Assembly (NCBI GenBank): GCA_003138485.1
Contig: PLGF01000147.1
Span: 1-42,502 of the forward strand
Origin: Verrucomicrobiales bacterium
Lineage (GTDB): Bacteria > Verrucomicrobiota > Verrucomicrobiia > Limisphaerales > Palsa-1400
Reading direction: 5' to 3'
DNA: 42,502 nucleotides
The notes under the pieces are model-generated. The model made no database searches and was not told the origin of the DNA. It was given only the letters and a program-made list of their open reading frames with translations. Position 1 is the first letter of the stretch. Each line of letters starts with the position of its first letter. The position numbers were made by a program, and so were the translations under genes. Positions 8,259 through 16,554 of the stretch are shown one piece after another.

Positions 8259-8759
8259 CTATTTGTGCTTCCACTTCCAGACTCCGTCCTGGCGGACGCC
8301 GCCCAGGGACAGCAGTTTGGCCTTGTCATAGACCATCTCCTGGCGGGCCAGCCCGGTCAGGGAGTAATCTTTCATCAGAAAAATGGCCTCCTCGGGGCAA
8401 ACTTCCTCGCAAAAGCCGCAGAAGATGCACCGGAGCATGTCAATCTTGAATTCGCGCGGCGCCTTTTCCACATTGCCGGCGGCAGGGTCAGGAAGCGGGC
8501 CGGGCGGGGTGATGCGAATGGCCTTGGGCGGGCAGATGAATTCACAAAGCTGACAGGAAACGCATTTGGTCCGCCCTTCGGGGTCTTTGACCAGATACGG
8601 CGCCCCGCGATAGCCTTCCGGCACGGTCCATTTCTCCTCCGGGTACTGCATGGTCACTTTCTTCTTGAAGAAGTGGCGGAGGGTGACGCGGAAGCCGGCC
8701 GCCACCGCCGGGAGGTAGAGGCGTTCCCAAAAGTTCAAGTTTGTTCGTTTGACAATCAT
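8259..8759 (-). CDS. nuoI: NADH-quinone oxidoreductase subunit I (2x[4Fe-4S])
   Basis: A 166-residue peripheral-arm protein carrying the N6a and N6b clusters that feed electrons to N2. It has two classical motifs: C66, C69, C72, C76 (CVSCQLCEFICP) and C111, C114, C117, C121 (CIFCGFCEEVCP). The first 35 residues (IVKRTNLNFWERLYLPAVAA) form the amphipathic membrane-contact helix. The same frame stays open upstream to 9905, but that part is the antisense-free shadow of nuoH. The ATG at 8759 gives the normal family length and leaves five bases to the nuoH stop, so it is chosen as the start. Confidence 0.96.
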   Translation of the reverse strand: MIVKRTNLNFWERLYLPAVAAGFRVTLRHFFKKKVTMQYPEEKWTVPEGYRGAPYLVKDPEGRTKCVSCQLCEFICPPKAIRITPPGPLPDPAAGNVEKAPREFKIDMLRCIFCGFCEEVCPEEAIFLMKDYSLTGLARQEMVYDKAKLLSLGGVRQDGVWKWKHK

Positions 8760-8764
8760 GCGAC

Positions 8765-9832
8765 TCAGGCGACCGCGCCCGCCAGCCAAAGGATGACGGC
8801 GGTCAACACGATGTTGGCCAGGGCCAGCGGCAGCAGCCGCCGCCAGCCCAAGTCCATCAATTGATCGTAGCGGAACCGCGGCCACATCCAGCGCACCCAA
8901 ATAAACAGACCCACCAGCGCCGCCACCTTCCCCGCGAAAATGGCGATGTGAATCAACCCCAGGCCGATGGAGGCGGCTGGTTTGTCCAAACCCGCCAGCG
9001 GCAGCGTCCAGCCGCCCAGAAACAACGTCACCATCATGCCCGAAACCGCGATCATGTTGGCGTATTCCCCCATGAAGAAAAGCGCAAACTTCATCGAGCT
9101 GTACTCCGTGTTGTAGCCGGCCACCAACTCCTGCTCTGATTCGGGCAGGTCGAACGGCAGCCGGTTGGTCTCCGCGAACCCCGCGATCAGGAAAATCACG
9201 AACGACACCGGGGCATAGACGATCAGCCAGCCGTGCCCGGCCTGGAAGGAGATTACCCGGCCCAGGTTCAAGTCGCCCACGATCAGGAACACGGGAACGA
9301 CTGACATCCCCATCGCAATTTCGTAGGAGATCAGTTGCGCGCTGGAACGGATGCCGCCCAGAAAGGGGTATTTGGAGTTGGAAGCGTATCCGGCCAGCAC
9401 AATCCCGTACACCCCCAGCGACACAATGCCAAACGTGTAAAGGATGCCCACGTTGAGATCGGCTATCACCATTTTTACGTTGCCCAGTTGCGCGCCCAAC
9501 GGGATCTGCGAGCCGAAAGGAATCACCGCCAGGACAAGCAGCGACGGGATCATGGTGATCATCGGCGCCAGCCAAAAATAGGCTTTGCGGACGTGCGCCG
9601 GGGTGAAATCCTCCTTCAAAAACGACTTGACGCCATCGGCCACCGGTTGCAAGACGCCGAAGGGGCCGACTCGGTTTGGCCCGTGGCGGTCCTGGATGAA
9701 AGCGGAGATTTTGCGTTCGGCCAGCACCGCGTACGCCACCGCCGCCATGACCACCGAGAAAACCGCAACGATCTTGATGGCGCTGAGAACCACAAAGAGT
9801 TGGGTTGGAGACATATAAGCAAACAAGGTCAT
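8765..9832 (-). CDS. nuoH: NADH-quinone oxidoreductase subunit H
   Basis: A 355-residue membrane subunit that forms much of the quinone channel. Recognisable stretches: LAERKISAFIQDRHGPNRVG, GVLQPVADGVKSFLKEDFTP, RLPFDLPESEQELVAGYNTE and KFALFFMGEYANM, with the acidic loop that contacts the quinone site. The start used is the ATG at 9832. A second in-frame ATG at 9814 (MSPTQLFVV) is possible, since neither has a clear Shine-Dalgarno. The stop lies five bases before nuoI. Upstream, three bases separate it from the kinase-Nudix fusion gene, which replaces the usual direct nuoG-nuoH junction. Confidence 0.96.
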   Translation of the reverse strand: MTLFAYMSPTQLFVVLSAIKIVAVFSVVMAAVAYAVLAERKISAFIQDRHGPNRVGPFGVLQPVADGVKSFLKEDFTPAHVRKAYFWLAPMITMIPSLLVLAVIPFGSQIPLGAQLGNVKMVIADLNVGILYTFGIVSLGVYGIVLAGYASNSKYPFLGGIRSSAQLISYEIAMGMSVVPVFLIVGDLNLGRVISFQAGHGWLIVYAPVSFVIFLIAGFAETNRLPFDLPESEQELVAGYNTEYSSMKFALFFMGEYANMIAVSGMMVTLFLGGWTLPLAGLDKPAASIGLGLIHIAIFAGKVAALVGLFIWVRWMWPRFRYDQLMDLGWRRLLPLALANIVLTAVILWLAGAVA

Positions 9833-9835
9833 GGC

Positions 9836-11209
9836 TCAAAGCAATCGCAGGTCGGTTGGAACCGAACCGGCGGCAAGGATGTGTCTGACAATAAGTTCCG
9901 ACCACGGTTCCAGCTTATTTGGATCCTTGGCCATTATTTCAAGCAAGTCCTCAATTCTCACGAACTGGCCGCTGAGAGAAGTCCCTCGCCGCTCAAAAAA
10001 CTCTGTTCCGCTGAGAACTATATCGACATCATCGGTGGAGGCGTTCCATTGATACACCAAGGCCACATGTTTGGAGGTTGAGCCGCCTAAATCGCGGTAG
10101 ATTGCGCCAACCAGTTCCAAGGACTCGGAGTCCAGGCTTAAGCGTAATTCCTCATGAACTTCGCGCAACGCGCCTTGAATCAGGGAATTGCCATTGGTCG
10201 CGTCTTCTTTCCGAACATGCCCTCCCGCCCAAACCACCAGACGTTCGTGCAGCGGGTTGTCCGGTGATTTTTCCCGCCGTTTCATCAGGAGGACCCGGCC
10301 GTTGTTGGCCCGGACGATGACAATGGGAAGCGCCTGCAACTGATCTTTCAAATCCTCGGCTTGCTGCCGGGCAATGTAGGTTCCCCGTTTGACGAAATAG
10401 TCGGCGACATTCAAAGCGGCTTTGCCGGTGACACACTCGTTTCCGGAGAATAGCGCCATGAGATCACTCCGCGGGGCGCAGAGGATGTTCTCTTCCAATT
10501 GTTCGGAGATAATATCAAGCATAATTCCAGCAACTTTTTCCGCTGTGGCCGCGTGATGGCCGCGGAATTCCTTTTTTGATGTGTCCAAATGAAAAATCCT
10601 AAATTCTCGTTCCAACCGCCGGCATTCCGAGAGAATAGTCTCCCGGAACTTCTTAAGCCATGGTTCGTTCATGATTGATCCCTCGACTCCCTCAACGGGC
10701 AACGCCCCCTTCTCCCTCTCCATCGAATCTGTTGGGGAAGAAGTCATGACAACAACGCCAAATATCCGCTTCCGCCAGTCAGGCATCAACAGGAAACGCT
10801 CCACGACCTCCAACTCCCGCTTTTGGATTTTAGCCAAATGCTCCATCATCACCAGCCAGACTATCGCGTCGAAAAGTCCCCGATCCAATATCAGGATTTC
10901 CGGCGCGTCCGCGTCTGGTTCCATCCGGTGCTGGTGCTGGGTTTTCTCAAGGATTTTCGACAGGGTCGTGCATGCTGTCCAGATGTTAGAATTGGCGTGT
11001 TTTTTGTCCCGAATTGGGCAGACAGATGCGCGCTCAATCACCACCTCCACTTTGAAACCGCATCGCTTAAGAAACGTCTGCACTGTGGCGAGGGTGGATG
11101 TTTTTCCCGCCTTTGGGGACCCCGCGAATTCAATCACGACAGGCTTGCGGCCTCTCTTCTTGAATTCCTGGGCCAGCGACTCCGCGCGTTGTTGAAGGGG
11201 GGTCTTCAT
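9836..11209 (-). CDS. P-loop nucleotide-kinase-like / Nudix hydrolase fusion embedded in the nuo operon
   Basis: A 457-residue two-domain protein. Residues about 20-240 form a P-loop domain with Walker A GSPKAGKT (30-37), a DRG motif after a hydrophobic strand (ILILDRG, 105-111, as in deoxynucleoside and thymidylate kinases) and a later strand VVVMTSSP followed by an E/R-rich segment that may act as a lid. Residues about 293-440 form a Nudix-like domain: PIVIVRANNGRVLLMKRR, then a degenerate Nudix box with G330, a roughly five-residue insertion, and REVHEEL at 349-355. The glycine normally following EE is arginine. No signal peptide or membrane helix is seen, so it is cytoplasmic. Four bases separate it from nuoG and three from nuoH, so it is co-transcribed. 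Its base composition looks less GC-rich than its neighbours. Substrate unknown; a nucleotide or dinucleotide is the obvious guess. Confidence 0.85.
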   Translation of the reverse strand: MKTPLQQRAESLAQEFKKRGRKPVVIEFAGSPKAGKTSTLATVQTFLKRCGFKVEVVIERASVCPIRDKKHANSNIWTACTTLSKILEKTQHQHRMEPDADAPEILILDRGLFDAIVWLVMMEHLAKIQKRELEVVERFLLMPDWRKRIFGVVVMTSSPTDSMEREKGALPVEGVEGSIMNEPWLKKFRETILSECRRLEREFRIFHLDTSKKEFRGHHAATAEKVAGIMLDIISEQLEENILCAPRSDLMALFSGNECVTGKAALNVADYFVKRGTYIARQQAEDLKDQLQALPIVIVRANNGRVLLMKRREKSPDNPLHERLVVWAGGHVRKEDATNGNSLIQGALREVHEELRLSLDSESLELVGAIYRDLGGSTSKHVALVYQWNASTDDVDIVLSGTEFFERRGTSLSGQFVRIEDLLEIMAKDPNKLEPWSELIVRHILAAGSVPTDLRLL

Positions 11210-11213
11210 TTGG

Positions 11214-12938
11214 TTAGGTCCGCGCTGGCGCGCCCAAATCTCCCAGGCCGGCCCACGTCAGGCCGTTGAAGGCCGGCACGTCCGCGGCCATTTGGTTGAA
11301 GGCGCCTTCAATGCTCGAAACGTCCGGCAGGCCGGCCACCCCTTGGGCCAGTTCGTGCAGGAATTCCCATTCCGCGCGCGCGTTGCCTTTGGGCTGCACA
11401 CTTTGCATGAAGCGCTGCACCCGGCCTTTGACGTTGACGAAGCTGCCCCGCTTCTCGGCGTGGGCGCAACCGGGCAAAAGGTAGTGCGCCATTTCAGTGG
11501 TTTTGTTGGGCAGGATGTCGCTGACAATCAACATGTCCAGTTTCCCCAGCAAATTCTGTCCCAGGCCCACTTTGGTAACGTCCTCCCCGAAAACGATGAG
11601 CGTCTTGACAATCTCGTTGGCAATGTCCGAGGCGATGCGGGCGAGGTTGGAGCCGGGCCGTTCGGGGGCCAGGCCGATGAGCCGGGCGCCCGTGCTGTTG
11701 GGATTGCGGTCGGCGTTCAGGAGCAGGCGGTCGCCCTGGCCGGCGCGCGGAATAGTATCGGTGACCGCTTCGAGTTTGGCGGCCAGGCATTTGAGCAGGA
11801 AAAGCTCCTCGTTGGTCTGCCGGGCGGAGGCGATTATGGCTGCGGAACCCGGCCGGGTCTTGTTGAGAATCTCGATGATCTCGGCCAGGGCGCGCGACCA
11901 GGCCCCGGCTGGATCGAGGCGGCCGGTTTTTGAGCCTTCGACCTCTGTCAAGCGATCCTCGCGGTTGATCCACTTGTAATTGAGCCGCCCGTAGTCGCAC
12001 ATCCAGCAGGAGTTGACGGCGTCGTTCTCGCGCGGTTCGAAGCGGTACACCTTCTCCTCGCGGGAGCTGATGATGATGTTGCAGCCGGTGCCGCAACTGG
12101 CGCAGAGGCTCTTGCTTTCCTTCAGGAACCAGACGCGCATTTGAAATCGAAAATCCTTCGAGGTCAGCGCTCCCACCGGGCAAATATCGACCGTGTTCAG
12201 CGTGTAATTGTTGTCAAACGCTTTCCCAGGATAGCGCGTCAGCGCGCTGTGGCTGCCGCGATCGGCAAACCCCAGCGCGTCGTCTCCAGCGATGTCCCGC
12301 GAGAACCGGATGCAGCGGGAGCACAGGATGCAGCGCTCGTCGTCCAGCATGATCCGCGGTCCAAGGTCCACCTGCTTGGGCTTGTGCACTTTTTCCTCCG
12401 CAAAGCGGCTGGCCGACTGCCCGTGGTCCACCGAGTATTCCTGCAATTTGCATTCGCCCGCCTGGTCGCAGATCGGGCAATCCAGCGGATGATTGACGAG
12501 GAGGGATTCCAGCACCGCCTCCCGCATTTGTTTGGTCGCGGGCGAATTGGGGTAAATCTCCATGCCCGGCGATATGGGCGTGGCGCACGCGATGGCCCCG
12601 CGCGCAGTGGACGGTTCATAAGGCAAGACTGATTGGGAAATCTTAGGGGTGCCGTCCGGGTTGAGCACCGGCTTGCGGTCCGGCCCGATGACCGGCGTGC
12701 CGAACTCGACCAGGCACATCCGGCAATTGCCGGCGATGGGCAGCTTGGGATGATAGCAATAGTGCGGGACCTCGACCCCGGCCAGCGAGCAGGCTTGGAG
12801 CATCGTGGTCGGCTGCAACTTGCCCTGCCAATCCGGCATGGCCTTTGGCACTTCGATCTCGCGCCCATCGACCTTGATCTTCACCCTTTCCACCGGTGGC
12901 GGCGCTGGTTTTGATTCGGCTGTCTTCTCGTTCGGCAT
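11214..12938 (-). CDS. nuoG: NADH-quinone oxidoreductase subunit G, short form
   Basis: An iron-sulfur subunit of the complex I peripheral arm, 574 residues from the ATG chosen here. Cluster ligands seen: C61, C72, C75 and C118 for the [2Fe-2S] site; HPLDCPICDQAGEC for the His/Cys-ligated N5 cluster; CILCSRC...DICPVGAL for N4; and CASCGTGC followed by a fourth cysteine exactly 27 residues on (CX2CX3CX27C), the N7 motif. The molybdopterin-like C-terminal part is much reduced; the E. coli protein is about 900 residues. The frame is open to a TTG at 12983 inside nuoF, but the ATG at 12938 (MPNEKTAESK) is preferred because the extra 15 residues look like read-through and no Shine-Dalgarno precedes the TTG. 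It ends in TAA four bases before the kinase-Nudix gene. Confidence 0.94.
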   Translation of the reverse strand: MPNEKTAESKPAPPPVERVKIKVDGREIEVPKAMPDWQGKLQPTTMLQACSLAGVEVPHYCYHPKLPIAGNCRMCLVEFGTPVIGPDRKPVLNPDGTPKISQSVLPYEPSTARGAIACATPISPGMEIYPNSPATKQMREAVLESLLVNHPLDCPICDQAGECKLQEYSVDHGQSASRFAEEKVHKPKQVDLGPRIMLDDERCILCSRCIRFSRDIAGDDALGFADRGSHSALTRYPGKAFDNNYTLNTVDICPVGALTSKDFRFQMRVWFLKESKSLCASCGTGCNIIISSREEKVYRFEPRENDAVNSCWMCDYGRLNYKWINREDRLTEVEGSKTGRLDPAGAWSRALAEIIEILNKTRPGSAAIIASARQTNEELFLLKCLAAKLEAVTDTIPRAGQGDRLLLNADRNPNSTGARLIGLAPERPGSNLARIASDIANEIVKTLIVFGEDVTKVGLGQNLLGKLDMLIVSDILPNKTTEMAHYLLPGCAHAEKRGSFVNVKGRVQRFMQSVQPKGNARAEWEFLHELAQGVAGLPDVSSIEGAFNQMAADVPAFNGLTWAGLGDLGAPART

Positions 12939-12966
12939 ACTCACGAATGATGAAGGGCTGCGGTGC

Positions 12967-14388
12967 TCATGGGCTGGCGGCAACTTTCATTGCGTGGGCC
13001 GGTCCGCCGCCGGTGTTTTTCGCCTCGTCCGCCGCGCCGCGGGCTTCAAATTCGTCGCGGAATTTGCCGACAAAGCTTAGGACCGGCCAGGCGCAGGCTT
13101 CGCCAAAGGCGCAGATGGTGCGGCCCTGGATGTTTTGCGCGATATGAAGCAGGTAAGCGGCGTCCTGCTTGCGGCCGTGTCCGCTGGAGAACCGGCGCAG
13201 CGATTTGGCCAGCCAGAGCGAGCCTTCCCGGCAGGGCGTGCATTGCCCGCAGCTTTCATGGGCGTAGAATTCCGCGATGTTCGACAACGCCTCCACAATG
13301 TCGGTGGTGTCGTCCATGACGATAATCGCCCCCGAACCGGACATGCTGCCGGCTTGTTGGAGCGAATCGAAATCGTAGGGAATGTCCAGCATGTCAACCT
13401 CGGCCACCGCCATCTGGCCGTCCTCCCCTTTGCGCCGCATCTTGAACTTCTCGCCCGCTTTGAAGACTTTGGCCGATGAGCCGCCGGGGATGACCGCCTT
13501 GAGTGTCCGGCCCTCGCGCAGGCCGCCGCCAAAATGCGGGTCGAAGATCAATTCGCCCAACGTCGCCTTGCCCACCTCCACCTCGTAGCAGCCCGGTTTC
13601 CTGACATGGCCGCTGACGCTGACGATGCGGGTGCCGGTGTTGTTGGGGGCGCCCAATTTGGCGTACTGCGACCCGCCCATCTGAACGATATGTTTAACCG
13701 CGGCAAGAGTTTCGACGTTGTTGACAATGGTGGGGCACTGGTAAAGACCCAGGACAGCCGGGAAATAGGGCGGCTTGATGCGCGGGTAGGCGCGTTTGCC
13801 TTCCAGCGACTCGATCAGACCGGTCTCCTCCCCGCAGATATAAGCGCCGGCGCCGCGATGCAGGTGGATTTCCAGGTCGTAGCCGCTGCCCAGGATGTTC
13901 TTGCCCAAAAAGCCGCGCGCGCGCGCCTCGCCCAAAGCCTGACGCAGGAGGCGGGCGCCGCCGGTCATTTCGCCGCGGATATAAATGTAAGCCAGGTGAA
14001 CCTCATTGGCGTAGCAGGAGATGATCATGCCTTCCAGCAACTGATGCGGGTCCTTGTACAGAATCTGGCGGTCCTTGAACGTGCCCGGCTCGGATTCATC
14101 GGCGTTGCATATCAGGTAGATCGGCTTGCCGCTCCTGCGATCGACAAACGACCACTTCAGCCCGCAGGAGAAACCCGCCCCACCCCGTCCGCGCAGTCCC
14201 GAATTCTTCACTTCCTCCCGAAGCTGTTCCTGCGGAGAGATTCTCTTGCCGTCGGGGAGCTCCCTGGACGGCAGGGCGAGGGCCTTTTTGAGGGCCTCGT
14301 AGCCGCCGTGGCGCAGATAGCAGTCCAGGTCGGGCGTGTAACCCGGCTGGCCCATGTTCTTTAAAATGAGGCGATATTCTTCCGGCAT
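12967..14388 (-). CDS. nuoF: NADH-quinone oxidoreductase subunit F (NADH/FMN-binding)
   Basis: A 473-residue protein that oxidises NADH and holds FMN and the N3 [4Fe-4S] cluster. The glycine-rich NADH/FMN segment GLRGRGGAGFSCGLKWSF is followed by CNADESEPGTFKDRQI, AYICGEETGLIESLEGKR and the cluster motif ESCGQCTPCREG, with the fourth cysteine in GRTICAFGEACAWP. This is the complete family architecture. It is the first nuo gene of the cluster. nuoE, its usual upstream partner, is absent, and only 46 bases separate its ATG from the divergent tRNA gene. Its promoter must lie in or across the tRNA region. No Shine-Dalgarno is evident before the ATG. Confidence 0.97.
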   Translation of the reverse strand: MPEEYRLILKNMGQPGYTPDLDCYLRHGGYEALKKALALPSRELPDGKRISPQEQLREEVKNSGLRGRGGAGFSCGLKWSFVDRRSGKPIYLICNADESEPGTFKDRQILYKDPHQLLEGMIISCYANEVHLAYIYIRGEMTGGARLLRQALGEARARGFLGKNILGSGYDLEIHLHRGAGAYICGEETGLIESLEGKRAYPRIKPPYFPAVLGLYQCPTIVNNVETLAAVKHIVQMGGSQYAKLGAPNNTGTRIVSVSGHVRKPGCYEVEVGKATLGELIFDPHFGGGLREGRTLKAVIPGGSSAKVFKAGEKFKMRRKGEDGQMAVAEVDMLDIPYDFDSLQQAGSMSGSGAIIVMDDTTDIVEALSNIAEFYAHESCGQCTPCREGSLWLAKSLRRFSSGHGRKQDAAYLLHIAQNIQGRTICAFGEACAWPVLSFVGKFRDEFEARGAADEAKNTGGGPAHAMKVAASP

Positions 14389-14391
14389 ATC

Positions 14392-14419
14392 TTGACGCCG
14401 CCATCAAATTGGCTACATT
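14392..14419 (+). promoter_or_regulatory. Sigma70-type promoter of the tRNA-Gln gene
   Basis: A -35 element TTGACG (14392-14397) and a -10 element TACATT (14414-14419) are separated by 16 bases. The mature tRNA begins 16 bases after the -10 box, which fits a short 5' leader removed by RNase P. The element lies in the 46-base gap between the nuoF ATG and the tRNA, so the two divergent promoters must overlap. Confidence 0.6.
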
Positions 14420-14434
14420 TTCACTCTGCGCGCC

Positions 14435-14508
14435 TGCCCGATGGTGTAACGGTAGCACAACAGACTCTGGATCTGTTTGTCATGGTTCAAATCCATGTCG
14501 GGCAGCCA
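14435..14508 (+). tRNA. tRNA-Gln, anticodon CTG, CCA encoded
   Basis: A full cloverleaf can be folded by eye. The acceptor arms TGCCCGA (14435-14441) and TCGGGCA (14498-14504) pair over seven bases, followed by discriminator G and an encoded CCA (14506-14508). The anticodon stem ACAGA/TCTGT encloses the loop CTCTGGA, with anticodon CTG at 14467-14469. The T arm is CATGG-TTCAAAT-CCATG. The D arm GTG...CAC contains the GG pair. The U1-A72 end pair is the one typical of bacterial tRNA-Gln. Confidence 0.97.
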
Positions 14509-14748
14509 ATTTGGCCGCACTCGCCCTATTCCCCGAGCCACCCAAAAAGCTCAATGGCCAGACCCATCGCAAAGCTGCGGACCGCTCTTGGCCTCTTGTT
14601 CTTACCGTGAAACGCATCGGTCTGCCTTTAGCCATAGAGCAATCCAGCCCTTTTCGCAAGGGCAAAACCGCGCCGACAGGGCAAATCCCGCTCCGGCCTC
14701 GTCTCAATTTCTGCACATCACGCGTAGTCAACCGGCCAAACCAGGAAC
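14509..14748. other. Non-coding stretch behind the tRNA gene
   Basis: No convincing gene is seen. Short open frames here have no Shine-Dalgarno or recognisable content. One small hairpin, GCCCTT (14647-14652) / AAGGGC (14658-14663), has a five-base loop. It is followed by AAAA and not a T-run, so it is not a clear tRNA terminator. Confidence 0.5.
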
Positions 14749-14844
14749 AATGACGAATGACGAAAGAATTCCCAAATAACTCAATGACGAAATGGCCGCT
14801 CGAAGTCATTTTAGCCATTCGGGCTTCGTCATTCTTTCGTCATT
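14749..14844. repeat. Nested intergenic inverted repeat built on AATGACGAA
   Basis: A perfect 14-base inverted repeat, AATGACGAAAGAAT (14756-14769) with ATTCTTTCGTCATT (14831-14844), encloses a second pair, AATGACGAA (14783-14791) / TTCGTCATT (14825-14833), and a third, AATGGC (14791-14796) / GCCATT (14814-14819). A further AATGACGAA copy sits at 14749-14757, so the unit recurs directly and inverted. Between it and the esterase stop (14845-14926) nothing else is recognised. The stretch may act as a terminator for the esterase gene on the minus strand or be a dispersed repeat. Confidence 0.6.
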
Positions 14845-14926
14845 GGTGCTTAGACATTAGTCATTCCAGCGCCTCCGTTCCAGTGGGATTGCTGAAAAGT
14901 TGCGAATATTGTTTTTTTGCGATGTC

Positions 14927-16486
14927 TTACTGATCCGGCGGAGGATAACTGTCCGAGCGAAATGGCGAGGCGGGCAGCCCGGCTTTGTTCCAGAGATTGA
15001 CATCCGGATAATTGGCCCAGCCGTAGCGCACCGCGACCGGATGCGGGACTGACGGGCATCGCACCGCCACCCGGTCCAGCCCTTGAATCTCCGCCGTGGC
15101 CCAGTGGAATTTGCGGTCCTTGCCCGCGACGGCAAAGCCCTTCAGCTCCCCGCCGCGCGCTTCCAATCCGCCCGCCGCGTGCGCGAATGTCAAAATAATT
15201 TCGTCATCCACGACGCGCTTTGCGATGGGAAACGGCCCCTGGAATTCAACCGGGTGATGATAGGCAATGGCGCGGGCGGCCAGGGCCAGGCGGTCGCCCA
15301 CGGGCTTCTTCTTCTTTGGATGGATGTTCTGTTCGTCCCCCACGTCCGTGATGACGGCCATGCCGGTATTGGGGACGGTTTGGGTGGTGAAAAGTTGCGC
15401 CTCGCGCAGCAGCGCCCAGTCGCTCTCGCCCGGCTCCGTTTGGATTTTCATGTAGGGCGCCAGTTGCACCAGCAGGAAGGGGAAATCTCCCTCACCCCAG
15501 ACCTTCCGCCAGTCGCGGATCAAGTCGGGCAAAAGCGTGCGGTACTGCGTGGCGCGATAAGAACTTCCGGCGTTGGCTTCGCCCTGATACCAAATGGCGC
15601 CTTTGATGGCAAAGGGAAGCAGCGGGGCGATCATGCCGTTGTAAAGCTCGCCCGGTGTCCACGGGCGGCTTGGTGGCCTGTTGGTGACTTGAGTGTTGTT
15701 CTCGCCGGCTTGGCGCTGTGCGGCTTGATAAGCCGCCAAATCGTTGACGTAATTATCATGGTCGATCGCCCAGCCTCCGAGGATCTCGATCTCGTAACGG
15801 GGGATCGCCTTCAGAAAATCATACCCCATCCAGGCCTCCGCCGGAGTCCCGCCCCAATCCGATTCCAGAATGCCGATGGGCACGCCCAGATTTGCCTGCA
15901 AATTCCGCGCAAAGTAATACGCCACAGCCGAAATGCCCGCCGCCGTCTCCGGTTTGCACTCCTGCCAACTGGCGTGGATGTCATTGGTCGGCTGGTCCAG
16001 TCGCGTTCTGGGCACTCTCAACAGGCGGATCATCGGGTTGTCGGCCGCGGCGACGTCCGGGGCGGAATCGGAGGCGTTCCTGAGGGGGAATTCCATATTG
16101 GATTGGCCCCCGGCCAGCCAGATGTCGCCGACCAACACGTTGGTAAATGTCAGCGGTATTCCGGCGCTGATCGTCAGTGTCCCGGGGTGTCCCGGCTTGA
16201 GATTATGCAACCAGGCGACCCATTTGCCGTCTTTGACGCGGGCCGCCACCGTCTGCTGCTCAAAGGTCACCGTCACCTCCGCTCCCTCCACGCCCCAGCC
16301 CCATACGGGCGTCGGCGCGTCCCGCTGCAGGATCATGTTATCCGAGAAGATGCTCGGCACGCGCACGGCGGACGGCGGCTGGGATGCCGCGGCAGAGGCG
16401 GGCGTGCGGTGGTTTTGGGCGGACTGGCAGCCGGCCAGAAGCAGCGCGGCTCCAAGGACCGCGAGTTTGCGATAGTTACGAAGCAT
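14927..16486 (-). CDS. Sialate O-acetylesterase-like SGNH-type lipoprotein
   Basis: A 519-residue exported esterase. The signal peptide ends in a lipobox (LLLAGC, lipidated C20), so it is probably anchored in an outer or inner membrane leaflet facing outward. After a small N-terminal beta domain (SIFSDNMILQRDAPTPVWGW, family-typical opening), the catalytic serine block DIWLAGGQSNME places S129 in GQSN. GAIWYQGEANAG is the second conserved block, and DEQNIHP carries the candidate catalytic His with Asp. The family removes O-acetyl groups from sialic acids or plant and algal polysaccharides; the substrate here is not readable. Length is normal. The gene stands alone on the minus strand, downstream of the S53 peptidase gene with 68 bases between. 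Confidence 0.92.
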   Translation of the reverse strand: MLRNYRKLAVLGAALLLAGCQSAQNHRTPASAAASQPPSAVRVPSIFSDNMILQRDAPTPVWGWGVEGAEVTVTFEQQTVAARVKDGKWVAWLHNLKPGHPGTLTISAGIPLTFTNVLVGDIWLAGGQSNMEFPLRNASDSAPDVAAADNPMIRLLRVPRTRLDQPTNDIHASWQECKPETAAGISAVAYYFARNLQANLGVPIGILESDWGGTPAEAWMGYDFLKAIPRYEIEILGGWAIDHDNYVNDLAAYQAAQRQAGENNTQVTNRPPSRPWTPGELYNGMIAPLLPFAIKGAIWYQGEANAGSSYRATQYRTLLPDLIRDWRKVWGEGDFPFLLVQLAPYMKIQTEPGESDWALLREAQLFTTQTVPNTGMAVITDVGDEQNIHPKKKKPVGDRLALAARAIAYHHPVEFQGPFPIAKRVVDDEIILTFAHAAGGLEARGGELKGFAVAGKDRKFHWATAEIQGLDRVAVRCPSVPHPVAVRYGWANYPDVNLWNKAGLPASPFRSDSYPPPDQ

Positions 16487-16554
16487 TCCTCATCAATCGC
16501 CTAAAACACCCGCCGGAGTCAAGCTTGTCGATTTGGAATTATGCCGCATGCAAA

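Noticed and set aside
8760-9905. Upstream extension of the nuoI frame to 548 codons
   Set aside because: The extra part overlaps nuoH on the same strand in another frame and has no NuoI homology; the ATG at 8759 gives the family length.
12939-12983. TTG start for nuoG inside nuoF
   Set aside because: The extra 15 residues look non-conserved, no Shine-Dalgarno is present, and an ATG follows at 12938. It cannot be fully excluded.
14480-14818. Minus-strand open frame of 112 codons overlapping the tRNA gene
   Set aside because: It runs through the 3' half of tRNA-Gln and the inverted repeats; no start signal and no domain.
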